Assembly: GCA_009801085.1 (NCBI GenBank)
Contig: VNWV01000001.1
Coordinates: 4,712,001 to 4,776,000 of the forward strand
DNA from: Lasiodiplodia sp. COLG20
Lineage: Eukaryota > Ascomycota > Dothideomycetes > Botryosphaeriales > Botryosphaeriaceae
Reading direction: 5' to 3'
DNA length: 64,000 nucleotides
Below are positions 10,750 through 21,953 of the stretch, one piece after another. How positions within the stretch are numbered: the first letter of the stretch is position 1; every line of letters starts with the position of its first letter. The position numbers were made by a program, and so were the translations under genes. The notes under the pieces were generated by a model. That model had not been told where the DNA came from. It did not search any database and was given only the letters and a program-made list of their open reading frames with translations.

Positions 10750-12224
10750 TCATCTCGGCACCCAGCCAATCTCCTCAATGGGCCAGCGCACCCACTGCCT
10801 GTAGACGGGGGGGAGGAGATGATATATGCGCGAGATCAGATGCGTGCCCCAACCCTTGATCCACCAGAAGCTGTCGAGGCGATGCAACAGAATGCTGTAG
10901 TAAGAGAAGATGACCAGGGCGTGGGGATCGTGCTGCGACAAGAGCTTTAGGTATTCGTTGGACACCATGCACGGCCACGAGAAAATGCTGCGGAGGTGGC
11001 ACTCGTTGGGACCGAGGTTGAAGATGTACGTATACGACTTGATCAGGTCGTCGAGGGCGGAGAGGTAGAGCGGTGTCATCTCCGGGTCGGCGACGTCGCG
11101 CTCGAGGAAGCGGCGCAGCTCCAGCAGGTGGTCCTCTTCGGGCGGGCGGGCGGGCTCGCTCGTGGGCAACGGCTCGGCCGTGACGCGCGCGGGCACGCTG
11201 CCGCTGTGGAGCAAGGCCGGGTCGAAGGCGGGGACCTTGACGCGGTGCAGGAAGGGCCCGATGCTGCCGTTGAGGATCCACTCGCTCGAGCTGAAGACGA
11301 TGCTGGCGATGCCGCGGAGCAGGAAGAGCCACTCGGCGACGCCCTCGCTGCTGACAAATGGGATGTCGTCGGGCTTGCGGGGCAGGGCGAGGCTGAGGAT
11401 GGCGGTCAGGGCGCTGAAGATGTATAGGGCTGAGCAATTCTCTTGTGTGACGTGGGGGAGGATGCTGGTGGGGCCGCGCAGGCCGATCTTGTGGTGCGAG
11501 ACGGCACGCGAGATGTAGAAATCGGCTTTGTCGGGTTTCCAGTGGGCCATGTGGGCTGCCGACACGGCCAGAATGGCGCGCATGACGAAGTCGTGCTGGA
11601 ATGCTAGACGCGGCACTTCTACGCGCCAGACACTGCGCAGTTCAGCCGTCTGCGAGATGGTGAAGGCGGTCGAGGTGACGAAATTGTGCAGCAGCTCCAG
11701 GTCAACCATGTTCAATCCCATATGGCCTTCATCCTCCAGTAATGGTACCGTGTGCGGGCTCGGTGCCGAGGAGGGAGTGGGGTTGACGGATGAGGCACCG
11801 GAGCCAAAGTATCCCTGCGGGCTTTGCGACGAGGCAGCCGCCTTGCGGGCCATGATCTCGGGAAAGTCGCATGTTATCGAGTGTTTGATGCAGTTCCGGC
11901 AATGGGGCTTCGTCTCGTCGCACTACTCGCCGTTAGTCTTGCGTCACGTGACGAGCATGGTAGCCGTAGGGCTCTGGTCGGTGAATGTGGTTGGCAGCTT
12001 GATGGTGATGGGCGGGATTGGCGAGGTTGGCGAATAGGGGAGGGGTAGAATAGGAGAGACCGGGATACAGCGCGCGGACAGAGCGCTGACTCTGGGTCGG
12101 GCGGTGAGATATTCTTAAGATCGCTCGATATCGCCTACTTGCTCACCTTGATCTTGCGGCGCTTGCAGTGGCCGCAGCCATTGCGAGATTTCCGATGCGG
12201 TTTCCGAGACGCAGCGGGAATCAT
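10750..12224 (-). CDS. Zn(II)2Cys6 transcription factor, Upc2-like
   Basis: Exons 12224-12147 and 11922-10750 (minus), 416 residues. The 224-nt intron is long for this window and splits the zinc cluster between residues 26 and 27. After splicing the cluster is C17-x2-C20-x6-C27-x6-C34-x2-C37-x6-C44, a perfect binuclear zinc motif, preceded by basic HRKSRNG as in Upc2/sterol-regulator-like proteins. The rest is the helical fungal-specific middle region starting near the NMVDLELLHNF segment, with the AHMAHW motif common in this subgroup. It should be a nuclear DNA-binding regulator. ATG 12224 is the only in-frame ATG upstream of the cluster. The next gene upstream, 3 kb away and divergent, is an RTA1-like membrane protein. 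Sterol control is known for some family members only and is not shown here. Confidence 0.88.
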
Positions 12225-15184
12225 GGCGAATGCGAGTACGACTACGCCAGGAACGCGCACTGGTCGGGCGGAACGGCACGCCGAGGTACTCAACCAGCGG
12301 GCAGACGTGACGTAGCAGCGCTCAGGGCGTGTTTGCTCGAGATGTTGTTCGTTCGGGTTGAGGGAAAAGTGAATACGAATGCGCGAACGAGCTGTGTAAG
12401 TATTTAAAGCTGGCTGAACACAAAAGCGCCCGTGCTTGGTGAGCGCCTCTCGCTCCGCGCCAGCAGCCTGCCTGCCAGTCTCTTGCCCGGCCTGGTGTTG
12501 CTGGCCTAGTGGGGAAACACGCTCGCTGGTTCGTTTTCGCGCTGCCGTTGCAGCTGTTTGTCGCGGGGTGGCGTTGTTCCGCTCTGAAGGGGCCCAACAC
12601 CGCGAGCCCTGCCAAGCCTCTGCTCTTCCTCGCCTTTCCGGATGACATACAATAAGTATTGCGCCCCGGCCCGGCGACTGCAAGCTCCCGATCTGCAAGC
12701 CCTGGCCAGTCGTTATGTCCGGAGACCGGGCCCACCTAACCCGACACTGCCCTACTACATGCGACTCTATATTCACTCAACCATCATTGAAACGTGAAGA
12801 AAACACCGTCTTCTCGTACTCCAGCCTGCTAAAATCTCCCAATTCTAGCTTGCCTTCCAGTTCCTTGTTCGTCATGTTCCTCGGCCTTGCTTTCCGCTTA
12901 ACTCCGGTCACCATGGACACCAATTAAAGCTTTGTAAGATACTTAGAGAACCTCCGTTGCAGGTGATTCGTACAGCATACATCAAACGAATAGCGCGGCA
13001 TCGTCTGCTGATCTCTATATCACCACACAGCCTCAACACCAAACCACTGTCTTCGCCCACATGAAACGACGTCTATTATGCGACCATACCCGAGGAGGTG
13101 GCGAACTGGATGGCCAAGACTCCTCCAACTTTTGCGACTATTGTTGCAAGAAGACCCAGCAGCTCCTCAGATTCTTACCTGTATTCACCACCAATGAAAT
13201 CTGGTGTAGATAGATGGGATTATGTGTAGTTTCCTCCTCCGCTTGAGGTTGAATATCTCAAGAACGGTTATATATTGAACCCAATAGTACTTGATGACCA
13301 CAAGAAGAAGGAAAGGATCAAACAAATATCCGTCTCAGATCAAAAGGCCGCAGTATGAAAGTCGCATTCTCAAAAATCCAATACACTGATGATCTTCGAC
13401 AGCGCAAAGCCTTGATGGTGGGGTTGTGAGAGCATTAAAGGCAAAATCTCGCGACAGTAGTGGCTACGCGAGACTGCACTATATGTGCAACCCTCTCATG
13501 TCCCTTTTAATTATTCGCCGTAGCCGCATGAGGACGGTGCCGAGGAACCCCGTTCATGTGATAAGCGAAGGGTCAAGCAACGGGACGACACCGCTTGGCT
13601 GCGCCTTCTGTCGAGGCTTAGTTGGACATGACGATGGTTTGAACGAAGGATACCCACTAGGCGCACACTGACGCAACTCGATCCTGTGGTTCCGAGAAGT
13701 AGCTTCTGTCAGCAGTTGCAGACGCCGAGTCTAACCGAACCGAGTTATGCAGGGTCGTTTTCTGTGCACCCGAATACGAAATTATCGGATTCTGCACGTG
13801 TTGCACTCTCAAAAGTCCAGGCCGCTCGTCACTCGCACCCATCTCCTTCTGCTTCCGGTGCTGTGGCTGACGTAGCAGACATGGGACGACAACCCCGCAC
13901 CTAGTTGAAAAGATCGCATAGTGATTGTATTCAGCTAACTACCGGTCTTTTATAGGCCTGGTTGACTGATTGCTAGCATGTTTGATAGGAATCTACTGGA
14001 AGTTGCCTGTGCCCGGCTTGATTTTCCAGTCACCTCAACGGTTTTTACACACGGGCGCTAAGCTAGAATAACCATTCAGCTATGTTGTTATCTTCATCGC
14101 GCCGGAAGGAGCGTGTCGAAGTGCGGTACGCTTTGCGAAAACAGCTTTGATCGGTAGATAAGACACGTAGTGACACTCCCTGAGCTTCAAAGAGCCCTTG
14201 CTATGACCTTTGAAGCGTGATATTTCCTCACAACACACAAGCAAAACAGACTTCAAAGTTAAAGACTGAAACATAAACTCCTGGTCAGCTGGAGACGCAC
14301 ATCCAAATCTTAGGGACAAATGACTGGAATTCCCTCACGCACTTACCCCCCAATCCACAGCGTCTTAGCGCTGACTCCTCGTCTCCTCATCATTCGCGAA
14401 TGCGGATATTCGTCTGTGGGTAAACATAAGCCACGCCAAGCATCCGTGTCCGTGTCCGTACCCGCGAACAGCTCCATCGACCAAGCCTCCCCTTACCCCT
14501 CTAGACGGCCACTGCTGACTTCCCCACATATCTACGGCTGCCGAAATAATCGGATCGCCTCTGATTTCCCCTACCCTTTTCTCCCGAAGATCTCGTTCTT
14601 GTCTATTTTGGTCCAAGGGGCTGTCGCTATGGAGATCTCCGTTCCATTCTTCACTGTGCCTTTGCTGCCTGGTTCTCTCATGATCGGTGTAGTCACCGCT
14701 CTGAACAAACTTTGTGACTTGCTTCCCAGTGGCTGGAACTGTGATGAGGCTTGGAGGGACTGACTACGCCTCTCTCGCATTGCTATCTCATCGCATCGCA
14801 TTCCACGCCGTGTACTCGCTCTCGCCGCCTCTTTTGCGTGGTTTATCGTGCACCCCAAAAATAAACAATTCGTGGTACATCGTGGCTTGCATCTATGATA
14901 GAAGTCGCAGGCAGATGTACAGTATAAAGCCAAGCAATTTTTGTAGTGATGATGATGATTCTCTCCATCACTCAATCAACAACCAGAGTAGCTCACGATT
15001 GCACCATCAAGAACGATACACCAACTTCCAGACGATTCCAAACAACTCGTTGTTGTACGAATCTATTACTCATATTTATTATTTTCTTTCTTTCTGGTGA
15101 AAGAGTACCTCTCAGCGCCAATTGAACCGCCCCAGGAAAACGAAAACACAGTGATATCTAGGGTATAAAAAACAGTATCAAAAA
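12225..15184. other. 3 kb divergent intergenic region between the Upc2-like regulator and the RTA1-like gene
   Basis: Large upstream regions are common for fungal regulators. CT-rich blocks occur at 12780-12900 and 14320-14660. A GATGATGATGATT microsatellite lies at about 14948-14960. A TATAAAA lies at 15164-15170, only 15 bp before the RTA1-like ATG, too close to be its ordinary TATA box. No tRNA, and no protein frame with family resemblance, was found on either strand. Confidence 0.5.
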
Positions 15185-16213
15185 ATGTCGGACGACTCAA
15201 AAGACAGCTTCGTGCTCTACCACTACAACCCTTCGACAGCCTTGGCTATCGTCTTCGTCGCTCTGTTCGCCAACACGACAATGCTCCACCTCTGGCAGCT
15301 TCTGCGACGACGGACTTGGTACTTCATCCCATTCGTCATCGGTGGCATCTGTAAGTGATTGTACCCTCGCTCCACAGCTGTGGATGAGATTGGCTGAGAT
15401 GTCGCTGCAGTCGAAACGGTTGGATATCTCGGTCGCTTCATCTCCAGCCGGCAGACGCCCGACTGGAAGACGTGGCCGTACGTCATACAAAGCCTGACTC
15501 TTCTCCTGGCACCTGCCTTCTTCGCTGCTTCCATCTACATGGTTCTCGGCCGCATCATCCGCCTTACGGACGGATCGGCGCACTCGCCCATTCGAGTAAA
15601 TTGGCTGACCAAGATCTTCGTGCTGGGCGACGTCATTTCCTTTCTTGGACAAAGTGCTGGTGAGTCGCCTTGATCGGATTCTTGGAAATTTCGTGGTGCT
15701 GGGATGCTGACTCTTCTCACCCCAGGCGGCGGCATGCTTGCAAACGCAGACACCGATAATGACGTCAAGTGGGGCGAAAGGATCATCATCGGCGGTCTCT
15801 GCGTGCAGTTGCTCTTCTTCGGGCTCTTCATGATCGTCGCCGCCGTTTTCCACATCCGCATCTCACGCGTACCGACGGCCAGGGTGGGCGAACTGACAGT
15901 GCCGTGGCGGCGGTTCCTGGTCGTTTTGTACGTGGCCAGCGTTCTGATCATGGTCCGGTCGGTGTTTCGAGTCGTCGAGTACATCCAGGGCTCGGATGGG
16001 TACTTGATGAGCAAGGAGATGTTTATCTACATCTTCGACGCCTCGCTGATGTTTCTCACCATGGTCATCTTCAACATCTGGCATCCCTCTCGCATCATCA
16101 ACAGCCACACTGCGGCGGGAACCTCTACCGACGAGGAATCCGAGCACAGCGGTCACCAGATGCTTCAGCAATGGAAGCCAGCGCATGCTTCACGACAGAC
16201 TGGTACAGCTTAA
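15185..16213 (+). CDS. RTA1-like seven-transmembrane protein (lipid-translocating exporter family)
   Basis: Exons 15185-15350, 15411-15659 and 15726-16213, 300 residues. The introns are 60 and 66 nt with GTAAGT and GTGAGT donors. RTA1/RSB1-family proteins are fungal membrane proteins linked to resistance to 7-aminocholesterol and to export of sphingoid bases. Diagnostic features: a short extracellular N-terminus followed by YNPSTALAIVFV (helix 1), the QSLTLLLAPAFFAASIYM helix carrying the family Q-x6-P-x3-AA pattern, and the D-x-S-x-Q-x-GGGM segment around residues 130-143. It ends in a hydrophilic tail (residues about 280-300). The stop lies only 21 bp from the convergent stop of the next gene. 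The in-frame first ATG is taken as start. Confidence 0.9.
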
Positions 16214-16234
16214 AGTTGTGACTACCAAGCCTTG

Positions 16235-17636
16235 TTATCTATTGGCCGTGGCACGACGCGTAAGATGGAGCCTTTCGCGGAGACTGCGGGTGCTGCGCAT
16301 AGTCTTGCGGTTCGGAGTACCAGATTGCGCTTCGACGGCGGAAACACGGGTCATCTGGCCAACGTCGGCCTGCTGCTTCTTGCTCTCGCGCTCAAGCCAC
16401 TCGGCGAGAGCTTTCTGGAAGCTTTCGCCATCGAACTTGTTGGGCCAGCCGTGTCTCAGGTACAGGCGCTTGATTTCGGTGTCGGATCCGGGAAGGGAGG
16501 AGGACAGCTGGTATCCATGGAGGCCGCGCATGGGCACAAGCGTGAGATTTCTGTAGCCCTCGACTAGGTCGTTGAGCACGGCGCCGGCGGGGCGTGCTGT
16601 GAGTCTGTTGTCGAATTCTTGTCTGCCAGTTTCCTTGCTGTAGAGTTGGAAGGGTGTCGCGAGCTTCATAGTCCTGTCTTCCACATTGTAGACGTAGAAG
16701 TTGCCGAAATCGGAGCAAGACTTGAAAACGATCAGTTCGCCGGGTCTGGCGACTTCGAGCATGTCCTCGGCCTCGCCTTGGTCGAGGTAGTTGATTCCAT
16801 AGGTTCCGTGGTCGAGCTCCGGGCTGGCGCGCTGCACGACCGTGTTCTTCAGATAGGGCAGGAAGCGCATCACATCCACGACGCGCGGGTCGTAGCCGAG
16901 AGGCTCCAGCATGCTCTTCAGCTGGTGGTGGGGTGGCCACTGGAGCTCATCGGCAGGGATGTAGCGCATCTTGACGAGAGTGGCGTAAACACGGCGCACA
17001 CCCTCGATCATCTCGCGGTGAGGCTCCAGCTCCTCCGGCAGCTCACCGACTTGGACAAAGTCGTCAGCAGACATTCCCTGAGGAGCGCGGTCCGAAGACG
17101 GCGACTCGCTAAAGTGGCACGAGAGGCCGTTCCTTTCGCAGCCGGTGCCTGGTTGGGTTAGCCAATGACGCACGCCACGTGACGTTGGGGTGACACGACA
17201 GTCGGCTGGGGCGAACATACACTGCGGACGCTTGCCATCGCACTCCCAGTGGCGCGTGGTGCACACGGAGCAGGCCGAGTCGGCGAGCGATGGCGGCGGC
17301 GACGGCTTCTTCTGGCGGCCGAAGTCGCGAGCGGTGTCTGGTTCGTCAGCGGGGATGGCTCAGAAGACAGGCATTTTGCTACACACAGTCGGCAGTGTTA
17401 ATGTCACCGGTCGTGTGAGAGCGGCGGAAGCTGCCCGTGTAGGGCACCGAGTTGCGGCGGGCGTGCACTTGGATGCTGTTAGGCAGCTGGGCCGGGTCGC
17501 GCTGGTCCATGGTGGGGTAGTTGAGGCGGGTGCTGGCGACGAAGACGCCCTGCGACTGCTTGGTGAAGTGCGGCGGCTGCTGGAAATGGTGGTAGTTGGG
17601 GACGGAAAAAGCGGGTGCTGCGTGCTCGGTCGCCAT
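16235..17636 (-). CDS. Zn(II)2Cys6 cluster protein with an unrecognised C-terminal domain
   Basis: Exons 17636-17387, 17337-17221 and 17148-16235 (minus), 426 residues. The introns are 50 and 72 nt. Unusually for a zinc-cluster regulator, the cluster sits at residues 106-133 after a disordered leader: C106-x2-C109-x6-C116-x6-C123-x2-C126-x6-C133. The codon for C123 is completed across the second intron (T|GC), so an unspliced reading loses the motif. Residues about 165-370 form a compact domain with the GELIVFKSCSDFGNFYVYNV segment that I cannot place; it is not the usual fungal-specific middle region. ATG 17636 is the first in-frame ATG (the frame extends to a GTG further up). Probably a nuclear protein; the target is unknown. 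A 3.2 kb gene-free upstream region suggests complex control. Confidence 0.82.
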
Positions 17637-20600
17637 GGGGCCTGGATTGCTGGGCGGGCTCTCTTGGGAAGGTCGACTTTGAAGGAAGATTCTGCGAGGC
17701 ACGGTAGGATCCCAACGCGGTCTCGGTCGAGCGTATCGGACTAGGGGCGATCACCGTGGGCGCATTCGCAGCGGCGGGCGGCAGGTGATCATAGACCGAG
17801 GGGCGAGAGTCGTGGCTTTGGAAGTGGGTGAGGGAAGGGGTGCTGGGAGGATGCTCAAGAGCGAGCTGAGTGCACGAGGGGACGGGCGCTGGTTAAGGCT
17901 GAGGGCAGGTGCGGCTCTTTCTGCATCTCGAAGCAAGTTTCGCTACCGGCATCAGGGGTGGGGGGAGGCTAACGAGGGCGTGCTGCTGGGCCGCTCATCA
18001 TCTCGCAGCGCGGTAATTTTCGACCGCCTGCGCCAGGGCGCGCCTTGGCCTGTGGCCCCCCACGGCCGCCGCCGGCCCCAATTACGCGCTGAATCCGTCA
18101 TCCATATCGCTGCCGCCCGTCGTGCGATCCGGCGCTCGGCCGACCGTCGACCTGCGCGCTGCGAACGTGCCAGCCAGGCGAGCGCCCTGGGTTCGCGCAT
18201 TCAGGGCGCTTGCATCATTTCCCCAGCCCTCCACACGCCCTTCCGACGCCGGCTGCCTCTCCCCGAGTCTGCACGTCTTGCCTGCACCGGCTGCTTGGCG
18301 CCATGCCTTGTAGAGCAGCCCTCTCCATGCCCGATCCACCTCGCCAGACAGCTGCGCATTTCGTTGACACGAGCAAACCCAATCTCCGCGGCCTCCTCGG
18401 CACTGTGCTAGAGCTGAGCGCCCAGCGCAGTCTCCAGCGACCACGCCTCCAGTCGCCACGGCGCGTGCAGGAGGCACACGACGTCTGGGTTGGACTGCTG
18501 CCACTAGGCTAGCTGCTACTGCCACGGCTGCCGTCGCGCAAGCTCCCGCGCCGGCGGACTGGGCCTGCATCCCTGCCTCTCCACAGCGCTCCCCGCGTGT
18601 GACGCTGTGATACGTCTTCTGCAACCTCAGTCCTCGCACGCTCTCATATTGCCCGTCAGCGCGACGACTTCTGACTTCCTTCGTGTCGGCTAGCTCCTGT
18701 CTCGCCGCTCTCCCGCCAATTCCAATAGGCCGTCAATATGTATAGCCACCGCAACGGCGCGCATCTTCATCCATGGGGCCCGGGCTGGACGGCACTCCTT
18801 CCGCCTACCCTCTTGGCGTCCGCCGGCCCGCCAAGACTTCTTCCGTCACGCCTTGGCTGTCTTCGCGGTGCTACCCTCCAAGCAGCCATCCCCGCTGCCA
18901 CGGCCATTCACAGCGTCAGAGAATTTCCTTCTCGGCGGAGCGGCCCACCGCGGAGCGCCTGCAACTACCCCGCTGGGAGAGCGCAGCCCTGGTCGGCTCA
19001 ATGCGGTGAACGCCAGGCTTACGTCGAGGGCCAGGAGGTGCAGCATCCCTCCCTATCTCCCCCAGATATTTGGATCTCCAACCAAGCCGGATCTGCTACG
19101 CCCTAGCCCCCAGACGGGCCCCTACGCTGCGCCGAGAGCGACGGACCATGGGCCAGGTGCTTAGGCTCTTCTCCATGCTTGGCATGTCGCACTCCTGTCT
19201 CTTCTGTTGAGCGTCACCAGCCGTCCAGGAGCAGCGACTCGCCGCCCGCCCTGCTGCATCGTGGTTTGCTTCGGCGAGCCCTGGGGGGCGTGCGGCATTT
19301 CCGAATGGGCCCTGATAACCGCCTTCCCATTACGTACTAATTGGCTTGGCAGGGTCTCGCCCAACCACAATGCAGGCGCAATCGCCCCGGCGTGTCCAGC
19401 GGCGTAAACCCTTCGCACGATGAAAATTGCGTCAACCCACCCGGCGAATCTGCTCCCCATGCTCTCCGCGCCGCGAGTCAATGCCGCCGGCCTAAAAAAT
19501 TAGCCACCACGGATCGCGAGCGAGCTGGCCCAACGGCCGCCAGCCTGGCTGGTGGCAACACCGCTCCAGATCGTGATCTGTAACCCCATGTCGCTTCAGG
19601 CCGACTCACTCTCCCGCTGCTGCAGCATCCGCCGTGCAACGCGCCGGGCAGCAGCAAAGTCAGATCCACTGTCGGCCGATCGCTGATCCCGCCCTTGCCG
19701 AGACAATCAATCCTTTAGCCGTAGCTGACAGCAATTCTTTACTTGATTTCCATGCCACCGCTCTGTGACGGCGCGGGAAGTCACACCGTCTATCCTCACC
19801 GACTAAGCGCGGCCTGTCCGCGTGCAACAGTCCGCGCGTCGCGTGCGGGTGCGCGACAGCCTCATACTTTTTTGCATTTGGAAAAGAAGCGTCTTCTTGC
19901 TCTTGGCTTTGTCCCAGTTTCATCCCGTCTCAGCAACCATGATCGTCGCCACGTTCTGTTCAGCTGCCACATGTCTCCCGTTGCGGCCCAAGCCGCCTGC
20001 TGTTTTCGTCATTCGTCGTTCTACGTTCACTCCACGTCCAATGATTTGAGCTGCCCTTTTTTCCTAGCTGCGATACGCGCTCCACCTGCGGCGGAGACTC
20101 ACGAGCCAGCACAGCAACACCGTCACCTGCTCACCACGCTGTTGACCAGGACTCCACAGCGATCATGACGCTGCGCCGCCGTGCGCTGCTTTGAAACTCA
20201 GCGACGGCCCTGACGTGGTCATCCGTTCCCCTCATCCCTAATGCGCGGTTACTGCGCGTTTTGCTATGTTGAACAAAGCGTTCGCGAGGCGCAGCTTCCA
20301 CCGTGCGTCAACGACGCCGCACTCTCCAATCAGGGGCCCGCAAATGTTATTTCCGGAAGCATCGTGGTCGCCGTCGCCACTTTTTGCCCTGACCGAGTCT
20401 CCAGCGTGCCGAAAGGGTTCCGGGAGCCCTTTGCCGGAATCGGCACCTTGCTTCGCGCTTAACCTCCTCGGAGCTCCGATGCGGGAGATCATGCTTCGGA
20501 GGATTCGGAGTAACTGCATCAAACGAAGATTTCCTTCCGCTTGCAAATCCGCGGGTGGCTGCGGAAGCAAACCATATCACTCGGCAGATGTTTCTACCAC

Positions 20601-20867
20601 AAAATGCCGCTCTATGAAGCTCACGTACCTTACTTCTGTGCGGCACTGCAGTTGAAACGCCGGCCCGTTCCCTGGACTAGTGGAGCTACTATCCGACAGC
20701 CCCGATGTATAATGGGGCCCTTGTCGCTTGCGAGTTTCATGGCTGTCGAAGATTCCAATACTCGGCCCTGTGCTGAAAAAAGAACACGGTCCAATCAACC
20801 AATCATTCGCTTGTCGTCACGTTAAAGACTAATCAGTTGCACAGCTTCCATTACGACCTCTGCATTC
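17637..20867. other. 3.2 kb GC-rich gap upstream of the zinc-cluster gene
   Basis: Stays GC-rich to about 19.7 kb, so long random frames exist on both strands, but none starts sensibly, none shows splice-linked continuation and none resembles a family. It also contains the 3' flank of the epoxide-hydrolase-like gene. Consistent with an extended upstream regulatory region, possibly with non-coding transcripts. I see no tRNA or 5S rRNA. Confidence 0.45.
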
Positions 20868-21953
20868 TTACAACCATCGATCTTTCAGCCAGCAAGCCAA
20901 CGCGTGCACCGTCTCGTCCGGCTTCTCCATTGTAACCCAGTGCGTGGCATCAATCTGCCTGATCTCCAAATCTGGCAGCAGTCCGGCCTGTCTCGACGGC
21001 TCAATGAACGAAGGCAAACAAATGTCATCGTGCGAGCAGGCTAGGAACAAGGTTGGCACACGAACTGTTAACCTATCCCCACGTATATGCCTCTCCTTCT
21101 CCCAGTTCAACCCGAGCACGTAAACCTTGTACCAGTTGAAAGCCCCAACAAACCCGTGTTCCCTCGTCCGGGCCAAGTACTCCTCCTTCCAGACACTCCC
21201 ATCCTTTGCGTAGTCCTTAACTTCCTCCCTGGTATCTGCCTCAAGGTACGCCCGGACCGCTCCGCGTCTGCAAAATATATCCCTCAAACAGTTGGGGCGG
21301 CTGCCGTGCAGCGCACACCACAAGCTTTCAGCCCGCTGCTGTGTCAATTCCGGCGCATCCGGCTCGGTGAAGAACTCCCAATACGCGTACCTAGCGTAGC
21401 CCGTCGCCTCCTCAAGAGCGTAGTTCAGGTATTCCAGGTTGAAGGGCGACTCCCTATCGGGCGGCATGTAAGCGATGCTCACGAGCACCAGGCCAGCGAC
21501 CAGCGCGGTTCCTTTCCACAGCCACATGCGTTGGGCAAGGAAGGCGCCCCAGTCGTGGCCAACGACGATAACCTGTGCGATGCCCTCGTTCGCGAGAAGT
21601 TCGGCGAGGTCGGACGTCATGAGATCGGAGGTGTACATCGCCGGTTCGGCCGGCTTCGACGTCGCGCCATGGCCGAGCAGGTCGGGCGCGATCATACGGT
21701 GCGAAAGAGGCCGAAGGGCCGGGATGATACGCGACCACAGGAAGGCACTGTCCGGGAAACCGTGCAGGAACAGGATTGGCGGCTTGTTGGCGTGGTAGCC
21801 ATTGCTGTTCCGGGTGCCATTCGTGTTGCGGGCGGCTGCCAAGGAGGAGGTTGGGCTTGTGGTCCTCGACGAAGACGTGTCAGGTTGGGTATCGTAGTAA
21901 GTGTACGTCAGTGCGCGTGACGTCGTGAACGTTTTCCTGGTAAGGCCTTCCAT
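20868..21953 (-). CDS. Alpha/beta hydrolase, epoxide-hydrolase-like
   Basis: A single exon of 361 residues. Soluble epoxide hydrolases open epoxides through an aspartyl ester. The sequence shows the oxyanion-hole motif HGFPDS at 64-69, the nucleophile elbow GHDWGA with D134, and the catalytic His at 338 in DATHW, all in family order; a cap domain lies between. Residues about 21-56 form a Ser/Thr/Asn-rich insert before the first core strand, longer than in typical members. The frame is open to 22085 but only from a GTG; ATG 21953 is the sole in-frame ATG. No secretion or peroxisomal signal is visible, so cytosolic action is likely. Haloalkane dehalogenases share this layout, but Asp-His-Asp with the HGFPDS signature favours epoxide hydrolase. 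Confidence 0.85.
   Translation of the reverse strand: MEGLTRKTFTTSRALTYTYYDTQPDTSSSRTTSPTSSLAAARNTNGTRNSNGYHANKPPILFLHGFPDSAFLWSRIIPALRPLSHRMIAPDLLGHGATSKPAEPAMYTSDLMTSDLAELLANEGIAQVIVVGHDWGAFLAQRMWLWKGTALVAGLVLVSIAYMPPDRESPFNLEYLNYALEEATGYARYAYWEFFTEPDAPELTQQRAESLWCALHGSRPNCLRDIFCRRGAVRAYLEADTREEVKDYAKDGSVWKEEYLARTREHGFVGAFNWYKVYVLGLNWEKERHIRGDRLTVRVPTLFLACSHDDICLPSFIEPSRQAGLLPDLEIRQIDATHWVTMEKPDETVHALACWLKDRWL

Noticed and set aside
15164..15170. TATAAAA as TATA box of the RTA1-like gene
   Set aside because: Only 15 bp from the ATG, leaving no room for a transcription start; the true start is probably further upstream.
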